Source: Dasania marina DSM 21967 (lineage in GTDB: Bacteria > Pseudomonadota > Gammaproteobacteria > Pseudomonadales > Dasaniaceae). Taken from it: a stretch of DNA of 64,000 nucleotides. Below, piece by piece: positions 46,028 to 54,099 of this stretch. The stretch is from positions 186,001-250,000 of the forward strand of contig NZ_KB891576.1 of NCBI RefSeq assembly GCF_000373485.1. The letters are read 5' to 3'. The notes beneath the pieces are model-generated. The model worked only from the letters and a program-made list of their open reading frames with translations. It was not told where the DNA came from and made no database searches. Numbering within the stretch: position 1 is the first letter of the stretch; every line of letters starts with the position of its first letter. The position numbers and the translations under genes were made by a program.

Positions 46028-48223
46028 ATGGCAATACCTGGTTACAGGATATTACGTAAAATACGCCAGGGAGGCATGTCTACCGTTTATTTAGCGGTAC
46101 AAAAAAGTGTTGATAGAGAAGTGGCCATCAAGGTGATGTCGCCCAGCTTAAACAACGACCCCAGTTTTGGCAGCCGCTTTTATCGCGAAGCCAAAATAGT
46201 GGGCAAGCTCTCACACCCCAATATTATTTCTATTTACGATGTGGGTAGCTACAAACACTATAACTACATCGCCATGGATTACCTGCCCGGCCTGCCCTTG
46301 CAGGATACCCTGAAAAGCAAAGGGGTAAGCCCACAGCAGGCTGTCACCATAGTACGTGAAATGGCCGCTGCCCTACATTACGCCCACCAGCAGGGCTTTA
46401 TACACCGCGATATTAAACCCGATAATATTTTATTTCGTGACGATGGCTCATCGGTGTTGTGCGATTTCGGCATAGCCAAATCCACTAAAACCGATATGAA
46501 TATGACCAACATAGGCTCGGTGTTAGGCACCCCGCACTATATGAGCCCCGAACAAGCCCAGGGCAAAACCATAGACGGCCGCGCCGATTTATACAGCTTA
46601 GGGGTCGTGTTTTTTGAAATGCTTACCGGCCAGCCGCCTTTTAGCAGTGACGACCCCATAGCGGTTGCGGTTAAACATATGACCAGCCCGGTACCGAAAC
46701 TGCCGGGGGCCTTAAAAATATTCCAACCTATTATTAATCGTATGTTGGCTAAAAAACCGGCGGCGCGTTACCAAACCGGTAAAGAGATTATTGACGCACT
46801 GGATGCCCTACAACCCAAGCTCAACCGTACCCACTATACCCAGCATACCCAGCACTCAACCCTGCAAGTATACAATTTAGTACAGGCGCTATTTTCTGCG
46901 CTCACCACGGCGGTTAGCCTCAGCCTGCAACGCCTGCTCATGAGCCGCAAACAATTTAGCCCCTCAACAGTGCAACTCGATCAACAAGAGCTGGAACAAA
47001 TTGATGATTTTATTTTAAAAAATAAAGAGTCAGAAATTCGCAGCCGTATTATTACCAAACCTATTAGCAACAAAAACCGCGCCTGGTTTTACATACCCGC
47101 CTTTTTAGCCATAACCATTATGGGGGGTTTTATTTATTTAAACGATTATCAGCCCGAAACCTTACATGACTATGCCCAACGCTTGGACAACTTACAGCAA
47201 ACCCTACAAGAGCAACCCCTCACCCTGCCTCAACCGCCCACAGCAGAACCAGCACCACTAGCGGCAGCAGAAGCCATAGTGCGCGACAAAGCACCCAGCC
47301 AATATATCACCGCCAAAAAATATCCACTGACTATAAAAACCGAGCCGCAACATGCGCGGGTAAAAATAACCAATATCAAACCGACCTATCAAAACGGCAT
47401 AAAACTAGAGCAAGGCAAATATCATATAGAGGTCAGCGCCCCTGATTATCACAGCCAAGACTTCTGGATTAGTCTTAGCAATCAAGGCCTCACCGAAAGC
47501 GTACGTCTTAAACCCACCCGCCGACTCTTAGCCGCAGGCAGCATTATTAAAGACACTTTATCGGATGGCAGCGCGGCCCCTACCATGGTGGTGATACCCA
47601 AAGGGCAACTCACAATAGATGGACAGCAACCCTATACACTGACATTAGACCAGGCTATCGCCATAGCCAGCACTGAAGTGACCTTTAGTGATTACGATAA
47701 ATTCGCCACCGCCACTGGGCAAAAACTGCCCGATGATTACCAGTGGGGCCGCGGCAGACGCCCGGTGGTAGGGGTAAATCGGCAAGATGCCAAAGACTAT
47801 GGCCACTGGTTAAGCGAAGAAACCGGCCAACACTACCGCCTGCCCACACAACAGGAATGGGAATACGGCCACCGCGCCAATAGCAGCAGCGCCTACTGGT
47901 GGGGTGAAAAAGCCAAAGCCGGCAGCGCCAACTGCCGGCGCGGCTGCGACAGCGAGTGGAGCAAGCTGTTTAGCTCATCCACCGCCCCGGTAGCCAGCTA
48001 CCCCGCCACCCCCTACGGCCTATACGACACCGCAGGCAATGTCGCCGAATGGTTAGCCGATTGCGCCGAAATGGATAACAACCAAGAGCGCTGCCTACAA
48101 GGCCTAACCGCCGGCGGCTCACACGAGAGCAGTTTGAAATATTTACAAAGTCACATGCGTAAAAAAACCGATGCCACTACGCGCAGTGAAGCTATCGGTT
48201 TTAGGTTGCTATTAGAACTCTAG
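46028..48223 (+). CDS. Ser/Thr protein kinase with PEGA and FGE-sulfatase-type domains
   Basis: A 731-residue membrane kinase. Residues about 5-265 form a Hanks-type kinase with IRQGGMSTVYLAV, catalytic Lys in VAIKVM, HRDIKPDN and CDFGIAKS, so it should be active. One transmembrane helix lies near 355-373 (FYIPAFLAITIMGGFIYL). Outside the membrane are a PEGA-like domain (about 435-500) and a C-terminal formylglycine-generating-enzyme-like (SUMF1) domain (about 515-731: TEVTFSDYDKFA, YRLPTQQEWEYGHRA, GLYDTAGNVAEWL, IGFRLL). In such fusions the FGE-like part often serves as a ligand-binding module. An AAAGGAG site precedes the ATG. It is divergent from the FHA gene. Confidence 0.92.
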   Translation: MAIPGYRILRKIRQGGMSTVYLAVQKSVDREVAIKVMSPSLNNDPSFGSRFYREAKIVGKLSHPNIISIYDVGSYKHYNYIAMDYLPGLPLQDTLKSKGVSPQQAVTIVREMAAALHYAHQQGFIHRDIKPDNILFRDDGSSVLCDFGIAKSTKTDMNMTNIGSVLGTPHYMSPEQAQGKTIDGRADLYSLGVVFFEMLTGQPPFSSDDPIAVAVKHMTSPVPKLPGALKIFQPIINRMLAKKPAARYQTGKEIIDALDALQPKLNRTHYTQHTQHSTLQVYNLVQALFSALTTAVSLSLQRLLMSRKQFSPSTVQLDQQELEQIDDFILKNKESEIRSRIITKPISNKNRAWFYIPAFLAITIMGGFIYLNDYQPETLHDYAQRLDNLQQTLQEQPLTLPQPPTAEPAPLAAAEAIVRDKAPSQYITAKKYPLTIKTEPQHARVKITNIKPTYQNGIKLEQGKYHIEVSAPDYHSQDFWISLSNQGLTESVRLKPTRRLLAAGSIIKDTLSDGSAAPTMVVIPKGQLTIDGQQPYTLTLDQAIAIASTEVTFSDYDKFATATGQKLPDDYQWGRGRRPVVGVNRQDAKDYGHWLSEETGQHYRLPTQQEWEYGHRANSSSAYWWGEKAKAGSANCRRGCDSEWSKLFSSSTAPVASYPATPYGLYDTAGNVAEWLADCAEMDNNQERCLQGLTAGGSHESSLKYLQSHMRKKTDATTRSEAIGFRLLLEL

Positions 48224-48286
48224 AGTCGCTAGTTCGTAGTCTCTAGTCTCTAGTCTCTAGCGACTGTGAACTAGCAACTAGAGACT
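48224..48286. repeat. CTAGTCGC-family repeat between kinase and bcp genes
   Basis: AGTCGCTAGTTC at the left is matched by CTAGCGACT and GAACTAG further on. The heptamer TAGTCTC is repeated three times in tandem (48238-48258). It fills the gap between two convergent genes, as at 42826. Confidence 0.85.
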
Positions 48287-48287
48287 G

Positions 48288-48761
48288 CTACAAATTTTCT
48301 TTTAAATAGGCCAACGCATCTTCGTGATGAGTTTTAGTTTTAAACTTATCTAACACCGTCAGTAAGCGACCGTCTTTGCCTATCACAAAGCTGGTGCGTA
48401 TTAAGCCCATAAACTCGCGGCCCATAAATTTCTTCATCCCCCAGCAGCCGTATTTTTCGGCGATGGCGTGATCTTCGTCAGACAGCAAGGTGAAGTTTAG
48501 CGCCTTCTTTTCAATAAAGTTTTGCAGCTTGCCGACAGGATCTGGGCTCACGCCTAAAACCACGGTATCTAAATCCTCAAACTCTTTTTTATAGTCCCGT
48601 ATAGCACAGGCTTGGGTAATACAGCCTGGAGTCATGGCCCTGGGGTAAAAATACAACAAGACATTTTTTTTGCCTTTAAAGTCTTTCAAGCTGACCTTGT
48701 CGCCATCTTGATTCAGTAGGCTAAATGCGGGAGCCATATTGCCGATTTTAGGGTGTGTCAT
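48288..48761 (-). CDS. bcp: Thioredoxin-dependent thiol peroxidase (Bcp/PrxQ)
   Basis: A 157-residue peroxiredoxin of the Bcp type that reduces hydroperoxides with electrons from thioredoxin. The peroxidatic Cys is in the segment TPGCITQACAIRD, with the second Cys five residues later, as in PrxQ enzymes that form an intramolecular disulfide. AAAGGAG lies before the ATG at 48761; the frame extends to 48812 but lacks support. The length fits E. coli Bcp (156). Confidence 0.93.
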   Translation of the reverse strand: MTHPKIGNMAPAFSLLNQDGDKVSLKDFKGKKNVLLYFYPRAMTPGCITQACAIRDYKKEFEDLDTVVLGVSPDPVGKLQNFIEKKALNFTLLSDEDHAIAEKYGCWGMKKFMGREFMGLIRTSFVIGKDGRLLTVLDKFKTKTHHEDALAYLKENL

Positions 48762-48840
48762 TTTATCTCCTTTGAGCACTGCAAAAATTAATGAAGGCAG
48801 CGGATTAAACATTATTAATAACCATAATTATTGATCATAA

Positions 48841-50259
48841 CTACTGACCATCATCGTCTAGCAGCTCTAGTGCGTCTAGCTCTTCATCGGCCTGATTTAG
48901 CATGACTTCGTCTGGCATTTTCTTTTTCACTTTCGCCCCCAGCTTTTCCAGCTTAGCGGTGCTACCCACTAAATTACCCCGGCCGGTACTGAGTTTATTG
49001 AGTGCACTGCGCTGTGACTCACTGGCTTTGTCTAAGTGGTAGGCAATTTTATTAATATCCTCAACAAAATTAACAAACTTATCGTGCATGGCTCCGGCTT
49101 GGCGGGCTATCTCCTCGGCGTATTTATTTTGTCGCTCATAGCGCCAAATACTTTGCACCGTGCGCAAGGTCGCCAATAAAGTGGTGGGGCCAACGACGAT
49201 AATGTTTTTTTCGTAAGCTTCACTATACATCGCCTGATCATACTCAAAGGCCGCCATAAAGGCCGCTTCTATGGGTATAAAAATAAACACGAAATCTAGG
49301 CTGCGTATGCTTTTTAAATCTTGGTAATTCTTTTGGCTTAAGCCCTGTATATGGTTACGCACCGATTGCACATGGGCTTTTAAGGCCAGCTGGCGCTCGC
49401 CCTCATCCTCTAACTTGCAATAGCGTTCGTAGTCTACCAATGACACTTTCGAATCTATAATAATGTCTTTATTCTCAGGCAGACGCACGATAACGTCGGG
49501 GGCTCTACGGCTGCCGCTATCATCACTTAAGTTAACCTGCGTGTCATATTCGTGGCCCTTGCGTAAACCCGAATCCTCCAATACCCGCTCTAAAATAACT
49601 TCACCCCAATTGCCCTGGGTTTTGTTATCACCTTTTAAAGCCTTGGTAAGATTGAGCGCATCTAAGCTCATCTTTTGGTTCAGCTCTTTCAGTTGCCCCA
49701 ACTCAGCAGATAAAGAAACACGGTCGCGACTCTCTTTGTCATACACATCTTCGACTTTCTTTTTAAAATCCACCAGCTGTTCGCGCAGAGGTTTGATGGT
49801 GGCATCGAGGTTTTTTTGATTAGCTACATCAAAGCGCTGTGACTTTTCTTCAAAAATACGGTTGGCTAAGCTTTCAAACTCGATACTGAGTTGCTGTTTG
49901 GCATCCAATAACAGCTGCAGCTCTTTGTTGTGGCTGAGGGCTTTCTGCTCTAACTCTGTTTTTAAGGATGAAAGCTCAGCTTGCTTAGTGGATAGTTGCT
50001 GTTGTGCCTGTTGCCGCTCTTGTTGCTGTTGTTGCAGCTGGCTATAAAGGGCGCCGTGATCTTTTTCTATGGCTTCATGTTGCGCCTGTAGCCGTGTCAG
50101 CTGGTCTTTTAACAGGGCGCTTTCGGCATTAAGGCGGCTCTCTATAGCCACCTGCTGTTCAAACTGGCTATAACGCAGCCGCGCCTTGGTGATTAAATAG
50201 CTGGCCACCGCACCTATCAATAAGCCCAAGCCCAGTGCGGCCAGCAACTGAAAGTCCAT
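48841..50259 (-). CDS. rmuC: DNA recombination protein RmuC
   Basis: A 472-residue protein with an N-terminal transmembrane helix (LLAALGLGLLIGAVASYLI), a long coiled coil (about 30-200, Gln-rich), and the RmuC nuclease-like domain (LKGDNKTQGNWGEVILERVLE, PDVIVRLPENKDIIIDSKVSLVDYE, FIFIPIEAAFMAAF). RmuC limits inversions and rearrangements and has been linked to anti-phage functions in other contexts. The DSK motif of the predicted active site is intact. It stands alone, divergent from the TPR gene. Confidence 0.96.
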   Translation of the reverse strand: MDFQLLAALGLGLLIGAVASYLITKARLRYSQFEQQVAIESRLNAESALLKDQLTRLQAQHEAIEKDHGALYSQLQQQQQERQQAQQQLSTKQAELSSLKTELEQKALSHNKELQLLLDAKQQLSIEFESLANRIFEEKSQRFDVANQKNLDATIKPLREQLVDFKKKVEDVYDKESRDRVSLSAELGQLKELNQKMSLDALNLTKALKGDNKTQGNWGEVILERVLEDSGLRKGHEYDTQVNLSDDSGSRRAPDVIVRLPENKDIIIDSKVSLVDYERYCKLEDEGERQLALKAHVQSVRNHIQGLSQKNYQDLKSIRSLDFVFIFIPIEAAFMAAFEYDQAMYSEAYEKNIIVVGPTTLLATLRTVQSIWRYERQNKYAEEIARQAGAMHDKFVNFVEDINKIAYHLDKASESQRSALNKLSTGRGNLVGSTAKLEKLGAKVKKKMPDEVMLNQADEELDALELLDDDGQ

Positions 50260-50421
50260 CCAACGCTCCCTATCTATTGTTATTGCTAAATAGCTATTGT
50301 ATGTCGGCTATAGCTGCTAACCAACCGTTAAATTAACGGATTTAAGCTTGCGATTCCGCGTCAGGGTTGATAATTTTACTAGCCTGTTTAGCAAGATCCC
50401 TATTGATCAATAAGTACTCTC

Positions 50422-50874
50422 ATGTTTGAAACCGACAACTCTACATTAGATAAAACACTGGCTGAGCAATTGCGCAGCTTCTGCCTGCAGGGCTACGAGC
50501 TATACGATCAAGCGGATTATAAATTGGCGGTACGGCATTTTTATAAGGCTTGGGCTTTATTACCCAAACCCCAGACCCAATGGCTTGAGGCCGGCTGGGT
50601 ATTAACCGCCTTAGGTGACAGCTACTTTAAGCTGGGCAACTACCACAGCGGCATAGAAGCGCTTAAATCGGCCTTGCACTGCCCTGACACCGACAACAAC
50701 CCCTTTATCCATATGCGCCTAGGCCAGTGCTACTATAAAAACCACCAACGGGGCATGGCCGCGATTTCTTTACAAACCGCCTTTAAGATAGGTGGTGAAA
50801 AGCTCTTTTATAAAGAAGATGCTTGCTATAGCGACTTACTAAAACCCGTCACCTCGACTAAACTAAGCCCATAA
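50422..50874 (+). CDS. Tetratricopeptide-repeat protein
   Basis: A 150-residue soluble protein with about three TPR-like helix pairs (GYELYDQADYKLAVRHFYKAW, LGDSYFKLGNYHSGIEALKSA, RLGQCYYKNHQRGMAAISLQTA). TPRs bind other proteins; the partner is not evident. There is no signal peptide. It is followed on the same strand, 31 bp later, by an unknown gene that may be its partner. Confidence 0.82.
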   Translation: MFETDNSTLDKTLAEQLRSFCLQGYELYDQADYKLAVRHFYKAWALLPKPQTQWLEAGWVLTALGDSYFKLGNYHSGIEALKSALHCPDTDNNPFIHMRLGQCYYKNHQRGMAAISLQTAFKIGGEKLFYKEDACYSDLLKPVTSTKLSP

Positions 50875-50905
50875 CGACTTATCCATCACAACGCTCGGAG
50901 CCAAC

Positions 50906-51274
50906 ATGTTTCTAGAAGTAAAAAAGAACCCTCAGGTATACCTACAAAACAAAGATATGGACCAAGTCAACCTGGCCCCTGTCACCAGCAACTTTCGCAT
51001 TAACCTAGCACTTATTGCTGAGGTATCTAACTACTCGCTAAAAGAGCCCAAGCAAAAACGCACCTTAACCGGCTACGATTTTGAGCTGCCTATTAATACA
51101 CGGGTTATCCACTTAGAAATGAGCTACACCCACTCCACCCACAAAATCATGGTAGATGCCGACCATCAGCACACAGTGAACGAGCGCTACTCCTATAAGC
51201 TGGTATTTTTGCCCGAAGCCGAAGATGAGTATTTGCGTATACGCAGCATTATCGATAGCCAAACCCTCGCCTAG
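50906..51274 (+). CDS. Hypothetical protein after the TPR gene
   Basis: A 122-residue soluble protein that I do not recognise. A GGAG site lies 6 bases before the ATG. The core (RVIHLEMSYTHSTHKIMVDA, then ERYSYKLVFLP) alternates like a beta-sheet domain, perhaps distantly PilZ-like, but the PilZ Arg and DxSxxG motifs are absent. It is followed by a strong terminator. The short gap to the TPR gene suggests an operon. Confidence 0.65.
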   Translation: MFLEVKKNPQVYLQNKDMDQVNLAPVTSNFRINLALIAEVSNYSLKEPKQKRTLTGYDFELPINTRVIHLEMSYTHSTHKIMVDADHQHTVNERYSYKLVFLPEAEDEYLRIRSIIDSQTLA

Positions 51275-51302
51275 CCCCTGCTGCTACTTTAACCATGATA
51301 AA

Positions 51303-51328
51303 GCCCTTACCTCGGTAAGGGCTTTTTT
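51303..51328 (+). terminator. Rho-independent terminator after the TPR/unknown pair
   Basis: GCCCTTAC pairs with GTAAGGGC around a CTCG loop and is followed by six T, 29 bp after the stop codon. Confidence 0.92.
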
Positions 51329-51368
51329 ATTGCCGGTAAAATCGCCTCCTGTACTTGAGAGTACTAAC

Positions 51369-51388
51369 CCGAGAGCTGAGCCGGATGC
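51369..51388. repeat. 20-bp word ahead of structured element, copy 1
   Basis: CCGAGAGCTGAGCCGGATGC lies 14 bp before the first 153-bp element. The same word with one change (GAGGGC) is found at 51651-51670, where no 153-bp element follows. Its last part (GATGC-ACTGCGATAG) also precedes the second element at 51858. Confidence 0.85.
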
Positions 51389-51402
51389 AACTGCGATAGG
51401 CA

Positions 51403-51555
51403 GGTAATGGCACAAGGTTATTGCGCAATATAAAAGATGAGCGCTGAGGGAGCGAATGAGACCGGCTGCCTTCCCCGCAGGGGTGCAGGGCTCAAGCGGG
51501 AACGAAGGCAGCCCGGAGGGCCGCCATCATGGAGCAATAGCCTTGGGCCATTACC
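51403..51555. repeat. 153-bp inverted-repeat element, copy A
   Basis: The ends (51403-51424 and 51534-51555) are complementary at 20 of 22 positions, starting GGTAATGGC and ending GCCATTACC. An inner stem GGCTGCCTTC (51464-51473) pairs fully with GAAGGCAGCC (51504-51513) and encloses CCCC-GCA-GGGG; GCCC-GGA-GGGC follows. No T-tract and no supported reading frame are present. It differs from copy B at 10 positions without gaps. The pattern suits a non-autonomous mobile element (MITE-like) or a structured RNA. Confidence 0.9.
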
Positions 51556-51876
51556 GAGTTAAAAAACCTAAGCCAGATCAACAGATAAGCATTCTTTTTA
51601 CGTTTTTTACTACCAGGAACAATTTGGGCCAACACAATAGTTTACTGGAACCGAGGGCTGAGCCGGATGCCGCCGCTACATGGACTGGCCCCTCCCCCTT
51701 TTCCCTAAAAAGACACCCGCGTCCGCTACTGAGCCTTAAAGCGCTGCGCTGTCTCATCCGCTACCACGGCCAGCCCCTTTATATTCCGCGACAACACCCG
51801 GCTCAACCCTCTAGCATCGCGCGTTTTTTAATATCACCGATAAAGAATATGCACCATGATGCCACTGCGATAGACA
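51556..51876. other. Spacer between the two 153-bp elements
   Basis: The 321 bp contain the second 20-bp word at 51651-51670, a GC-rich pyrimidine-rich segment (51680-51715) and a GGCC-containing segment (ACGGCCAGCCCC near 51770) that may pair with ACTGGCCCCTCC near 51681. The open frame across this region (51456-51881) runs through both elements and has no protein character. Confidence 0.6.
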
Positions 51877-52029
51877 GGTAATGGCACAAGGTTATTGCGC
51901 AATATCAAAGATGAGCGCTGAGGGAGCGAATGAGACCGGCTGCTTTCCCCGTAGGGGAGCCGGGCTCAGGCGGGAGTGAAGGCAGCCCGGAGGGCCGCCA
52001 TCATGGAGCAATGACCTTGGGCCATTACC
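51877..52029. repeat. 153-bp inverted-repeat element, copy B
   Basis: This copy has exactly the same length and orientation as copy A, with a period of 474 bp. Ends at 51877-51898 and 52008-52029 are complementary at 20 of 22 positions. The inner stem (51938-51947 with 51978-51987) keeps pairing through a T-G pair where copy A has C-G. It ends 70 bp from the stop codon of the Nudix gene, which is convergent toward it. Confidence 0.9.
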
Positions 52030-52098
52030 GTGGTTAAGAAACCTCTAACCAGATAAGAAAGGAAGATAAACGCAGGATTTTTTATAGCCGCCGTATGA

Positions 52099-52644
52099 CT
52101 AAGGCTTAGGGATTAACCGCTCTATACTAGATGAGCGCACGGGGAAAACGCCGCTCTGCCGATCGATAAAATATTCTTTTAATAACTCGGTAATCACCGG
52201 AAAGGCCAGTTCAGTCCAAGGAATATCAGCCTCACTAAACAGGTCTACATCGGTACTCTCGGCCCCGGCCTGATAACGCCCCTGCGCCACATCGCCACGA
52301 TAAAAAACATACACCTGATTAATATGGGGTAAATCGAACAAGCGATAAAACACCGGGTTAATAACTGTGGCACCCGCTTCTTCCTCGCTTTCGCGCAAGG
52401 CACCTTCTAGGCTGGTTTCGTGATTCTCCATAAAGCCCGCAGGCAAGGTCCAAAAGCCTTTGCGCGGCTCTATAGCACGGCGGCACAGTAACACGTTGCC
52501 TTCATAGAGCGGCAAGGTACCCACTATCACTTTCGGGTTTTGATAATGTATGTGCTCGCAGGACGAACACACATAGCGGCGGCGATTGTCACCCGCGGGA
52601 ATCAGTTGCTCTACCGACTCACCACAGAGGCTACAAAATTTCAT
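52099..52644 (-). CDS. Nudix hydrolase with N-terminal zinc ribbon
   Basis: A 181-residue protein. A zinc ribbon opens it (CSLCG ... CSSCEH, four Cys in the first 32 residues), followed by a Nudix domain whose box reads GFMENHETSLEGALRESEEE with AG. Nudix enzymes hydrolyse nucleoside diphosphates linked to other groups; the zinc ribbon resembles NudC-type NADH pyrophosphatases and ADP-ribose hydrolases, but the NudC-specific C-terminal motif is not evident. Substrate unknown. It stands alone. Confidence 0.9.
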   Translation of the reverse strand: MKFCSLCGESVEQLIPAGDNRRRYVCSSCEHIHYQNPKVIVGTLPLYEGNVLLCRRAIEPRKGFWTLPAGFMENHETSLEGALRESEEEAGATVINPVFYRLFDLPHINQVYVFYRGDVAQGRYQAGAESTDVDLFSEADIPWTELAFPVITELLKEYFIDRQSGVFPVRSSSIERLIPKP

Positions 52645-52737
52645 AAAGCATCCAACAGATTACACACTAATAGCGGTGATTAACAAAATGAGACTATAAC
52701 GACGAAGCACTTAACAGCCCATAAACTAACGAATGAT

Positions 52738-53214
52738 TTAACGAATAGTGCCGTATTTGCCGGCATGAAAAACTAGCGGCTCTTCGTTGCGACGGTAATC
52801 CATCTCCAACACTTCACCGACCAAAATAATATGATCACCACCGGGGTATCGGGCCCAGATTTTACATTCCAGACTACTAACAGCGCCGCGCAATATGGGC
52901 GAACCCGTTTTACCTATACGATAGTGCTCGTCTAACAGGGTGTGTTGGTCGCGCTTAGCGTAATAGTTGGATAAATCGCGCTGCGAGTCCGACAAAACAT
53001 TAATCGTGTAATGATCGGCTTTTTCAAAAGCGGCGTAGCAGTCCGAGCTGTTTTGCAAACTCCACAACACTAACGAAGGCTCCAGAGATAGTGCAGCAAA
53101 TGAATTAACCGTCATGCCAAAAGGCTCAAAACCTTCGGGATGGGCCGTTACTACACATACGCCAGTCGCAAAACTACCCAATGCATCGCGAAACTCACGT
53201 AGATCTAAACTCAT
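52738..53214 (-). CDS. Flavin reductase family protein
   Basis: A 158-residue split-barrel flavin-binding protein of the flavin reductase (HpaC/FRE-like) family: FRDALGSFATGVCVVTA, then GMTVNSFAALSLEPSLVLWSL and GDHIILVGEVLEM. It reduces FMN or FAD with NAD(P)H for a partner oxygenase, or binds FMN tightly. AAAGGA lies upstream of the ATG at 53214, which I prefer to the longer frame to 53238. No oxygenase gene is adjacent, so the partner is unknown. Confidence 0.9.
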   Translation of the reverse strand: MSLDLREFRDALGSFATGVCVVTAHPEGFEPFGMTVNSFAALSLEPSLVLWSLQNSSDCYAAFEKADHYTINVLSDSQRDLSNYYAKRDQHTLLDEHYRIGKTGSPILRGAVSSLECKIWARYPGGDHIILVGEVLEMDYRRNEEPLVFHAGKYGTIR

Positions 53215-53229
53215 AAACATTCCTTTTGT

Positions 53230-53273
53230 GCCACGCAATAGCGTGGCGATAACTGACTTTAATAGTCGGTTAT
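53230..53273. promoter_or_regulatory. Two adjacent hairpins upstream of the flavin reductase gene
   Basis: GCCACGC/GCGTGGC with an AATA loop (53230-53247) and ATAACTGACT/AGTCGGTTAT with one mismatch (53249-53273) lie back to back just before the gene's ribosome site. A TATAAT on the minus strand overlaps the outer end, so the hairpins may form at the 5' end of the mRNA. Confidence 0.5.
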
Positions 53274-53390
53274 TATAGCGGTAAACCCCAGCTGAATGCG
53301 AAAAGAAAATAAGCCATAGCGGTTAAGCGTTATCGGTATTTAACAGCATTTCACCGTGATAACAGCTAGATAAGTAGCTAAACGGCGATG

Positions 53391-53846
53391 TTACTGCCAG
53401 CGTTTAGCGGCCTCGCCGTCGCTTTCACGGGCGTCTAGCCATTGTGCGCCCTGTTCGGTTTGTTCTTTTTTCCAAAACGGCGCCTGGGTTTTGAGGTAAT
53501 CCATAATAAATTCGCAGGCCTGAAAGGCTTCACCACGGTGCTGACTGCTTACCGCCACTAGCACGATCTGCTCACCGGGCTGTAATAAGCCCACTCGGTG
53601 TATAACGGTAGCTGCCAATAGCTGCCAGCGCTGAGCGGCTTGCAGGGTAATGTCTTGGATAGATTTTTCAGTCATGCCGGGATAGTGCTCCAGCTCCATG
53701 TTGGCAATGCTCTGGCCATTATGAATATCGCGCACCGTGCCGACAAAATTGACTACCGCACCGGTTTGCAGGCTTTGCTGGCGCAATAAATTAAGTTCAG
53801 TGCTTACATCAAAGTCAGCGGTTTGCACTCGCACTTCACACTGCAT
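53391..53846 (-). CDS. moaE: Molybdopterin synthase catalytic subunit MoaE
   Basis: A 151-residue protein that with MoaD converts cyclic pyranopterin monophosphate to molybdopterin. It shows GAVVNFVGTVRDIHNGQSIANMELEHYPGM, VIHRVGLLQPGEQIVLVAVSSQHR and the C-terminal APFWKKEQTE with the catalytic Lys pair. Length matches E. coli MoaE (150). It begins 1 bp after the moaD stop and is the last gene of the moaCDE unit. Confidence 0.96.
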   Translation of the reverse strand: MQCEVRVQTADFDVSTELNLLRQQSLQTGAVVNFVGTVRDIHNGQSIANMELEHYPGMTEKSIQDITLQAAQRWQLLAATVIHRVGLLQPGEQIVLVAVSSQHRGEAFQACEFIMDYLKTQAPFWKKEQTEQGAQWLDARESDGEAAKRWQ

Positions 53847-53847
53847 G

Positions 53848-54099
53848 CTAACCCCCTGTTACCGGTGGAAAAAACGCTACTTCATCACCATCAGTGACTA
53901 CGCAATCATCATCCGCTACGGTCTGGTTTACCGCCTGCACGCTATTGGGCGCGGTGAGCACCGCCTGCCAGCTGTCACCATTTTCCGTGATTAGCCACTG
54001 CTTAAACGCAGCCAGGCTCATGTTATGAGGTAGGGTAACCGCAACGTCTGATACCCCCAACGCTTCTCTATAAGAGGCAAAAAATAATACTTTAACCAT
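53848..54099 (-). CDS. moaD: Molybdopterin synthase sulfur carrier subunit MoaD
   Basis: An 83-residue ubiquitin-fold protein starting [15 protein letters not shown] and ending in Gly-Gly (FFPPVTGG), the site of thiocarboxylate formation. A GTG at 54105 is also in frame; the ATG at 54099 gives the usual start and length. It overlaps moaC by 8 bp, so translation is coupled. Confidence 0.94.
   Translation of the reverse strand: MVKVLFFASYREALGVSDVAVTLPHNMSLAAFKQWLITENGDSWQAVLTAPNSVQAVNQTVADDDCVVTDGDEVAFFPPVTGG

Noticed and set aside
51456-51881. 141-codon frame across the 153-bp elements
   Set aside because: It spans both repeats and the spacer and has no domain; the sequence constraint there is structural.
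51403-52029. Integron attC sites
   Set aside because: The GTTRRRY/RYYYAAC core sites are absent and no integrase gene is present.
51403-52029. CRISPR array
   Set aside because: Only two copies of 153 bp, not short regularly spaced repeats.
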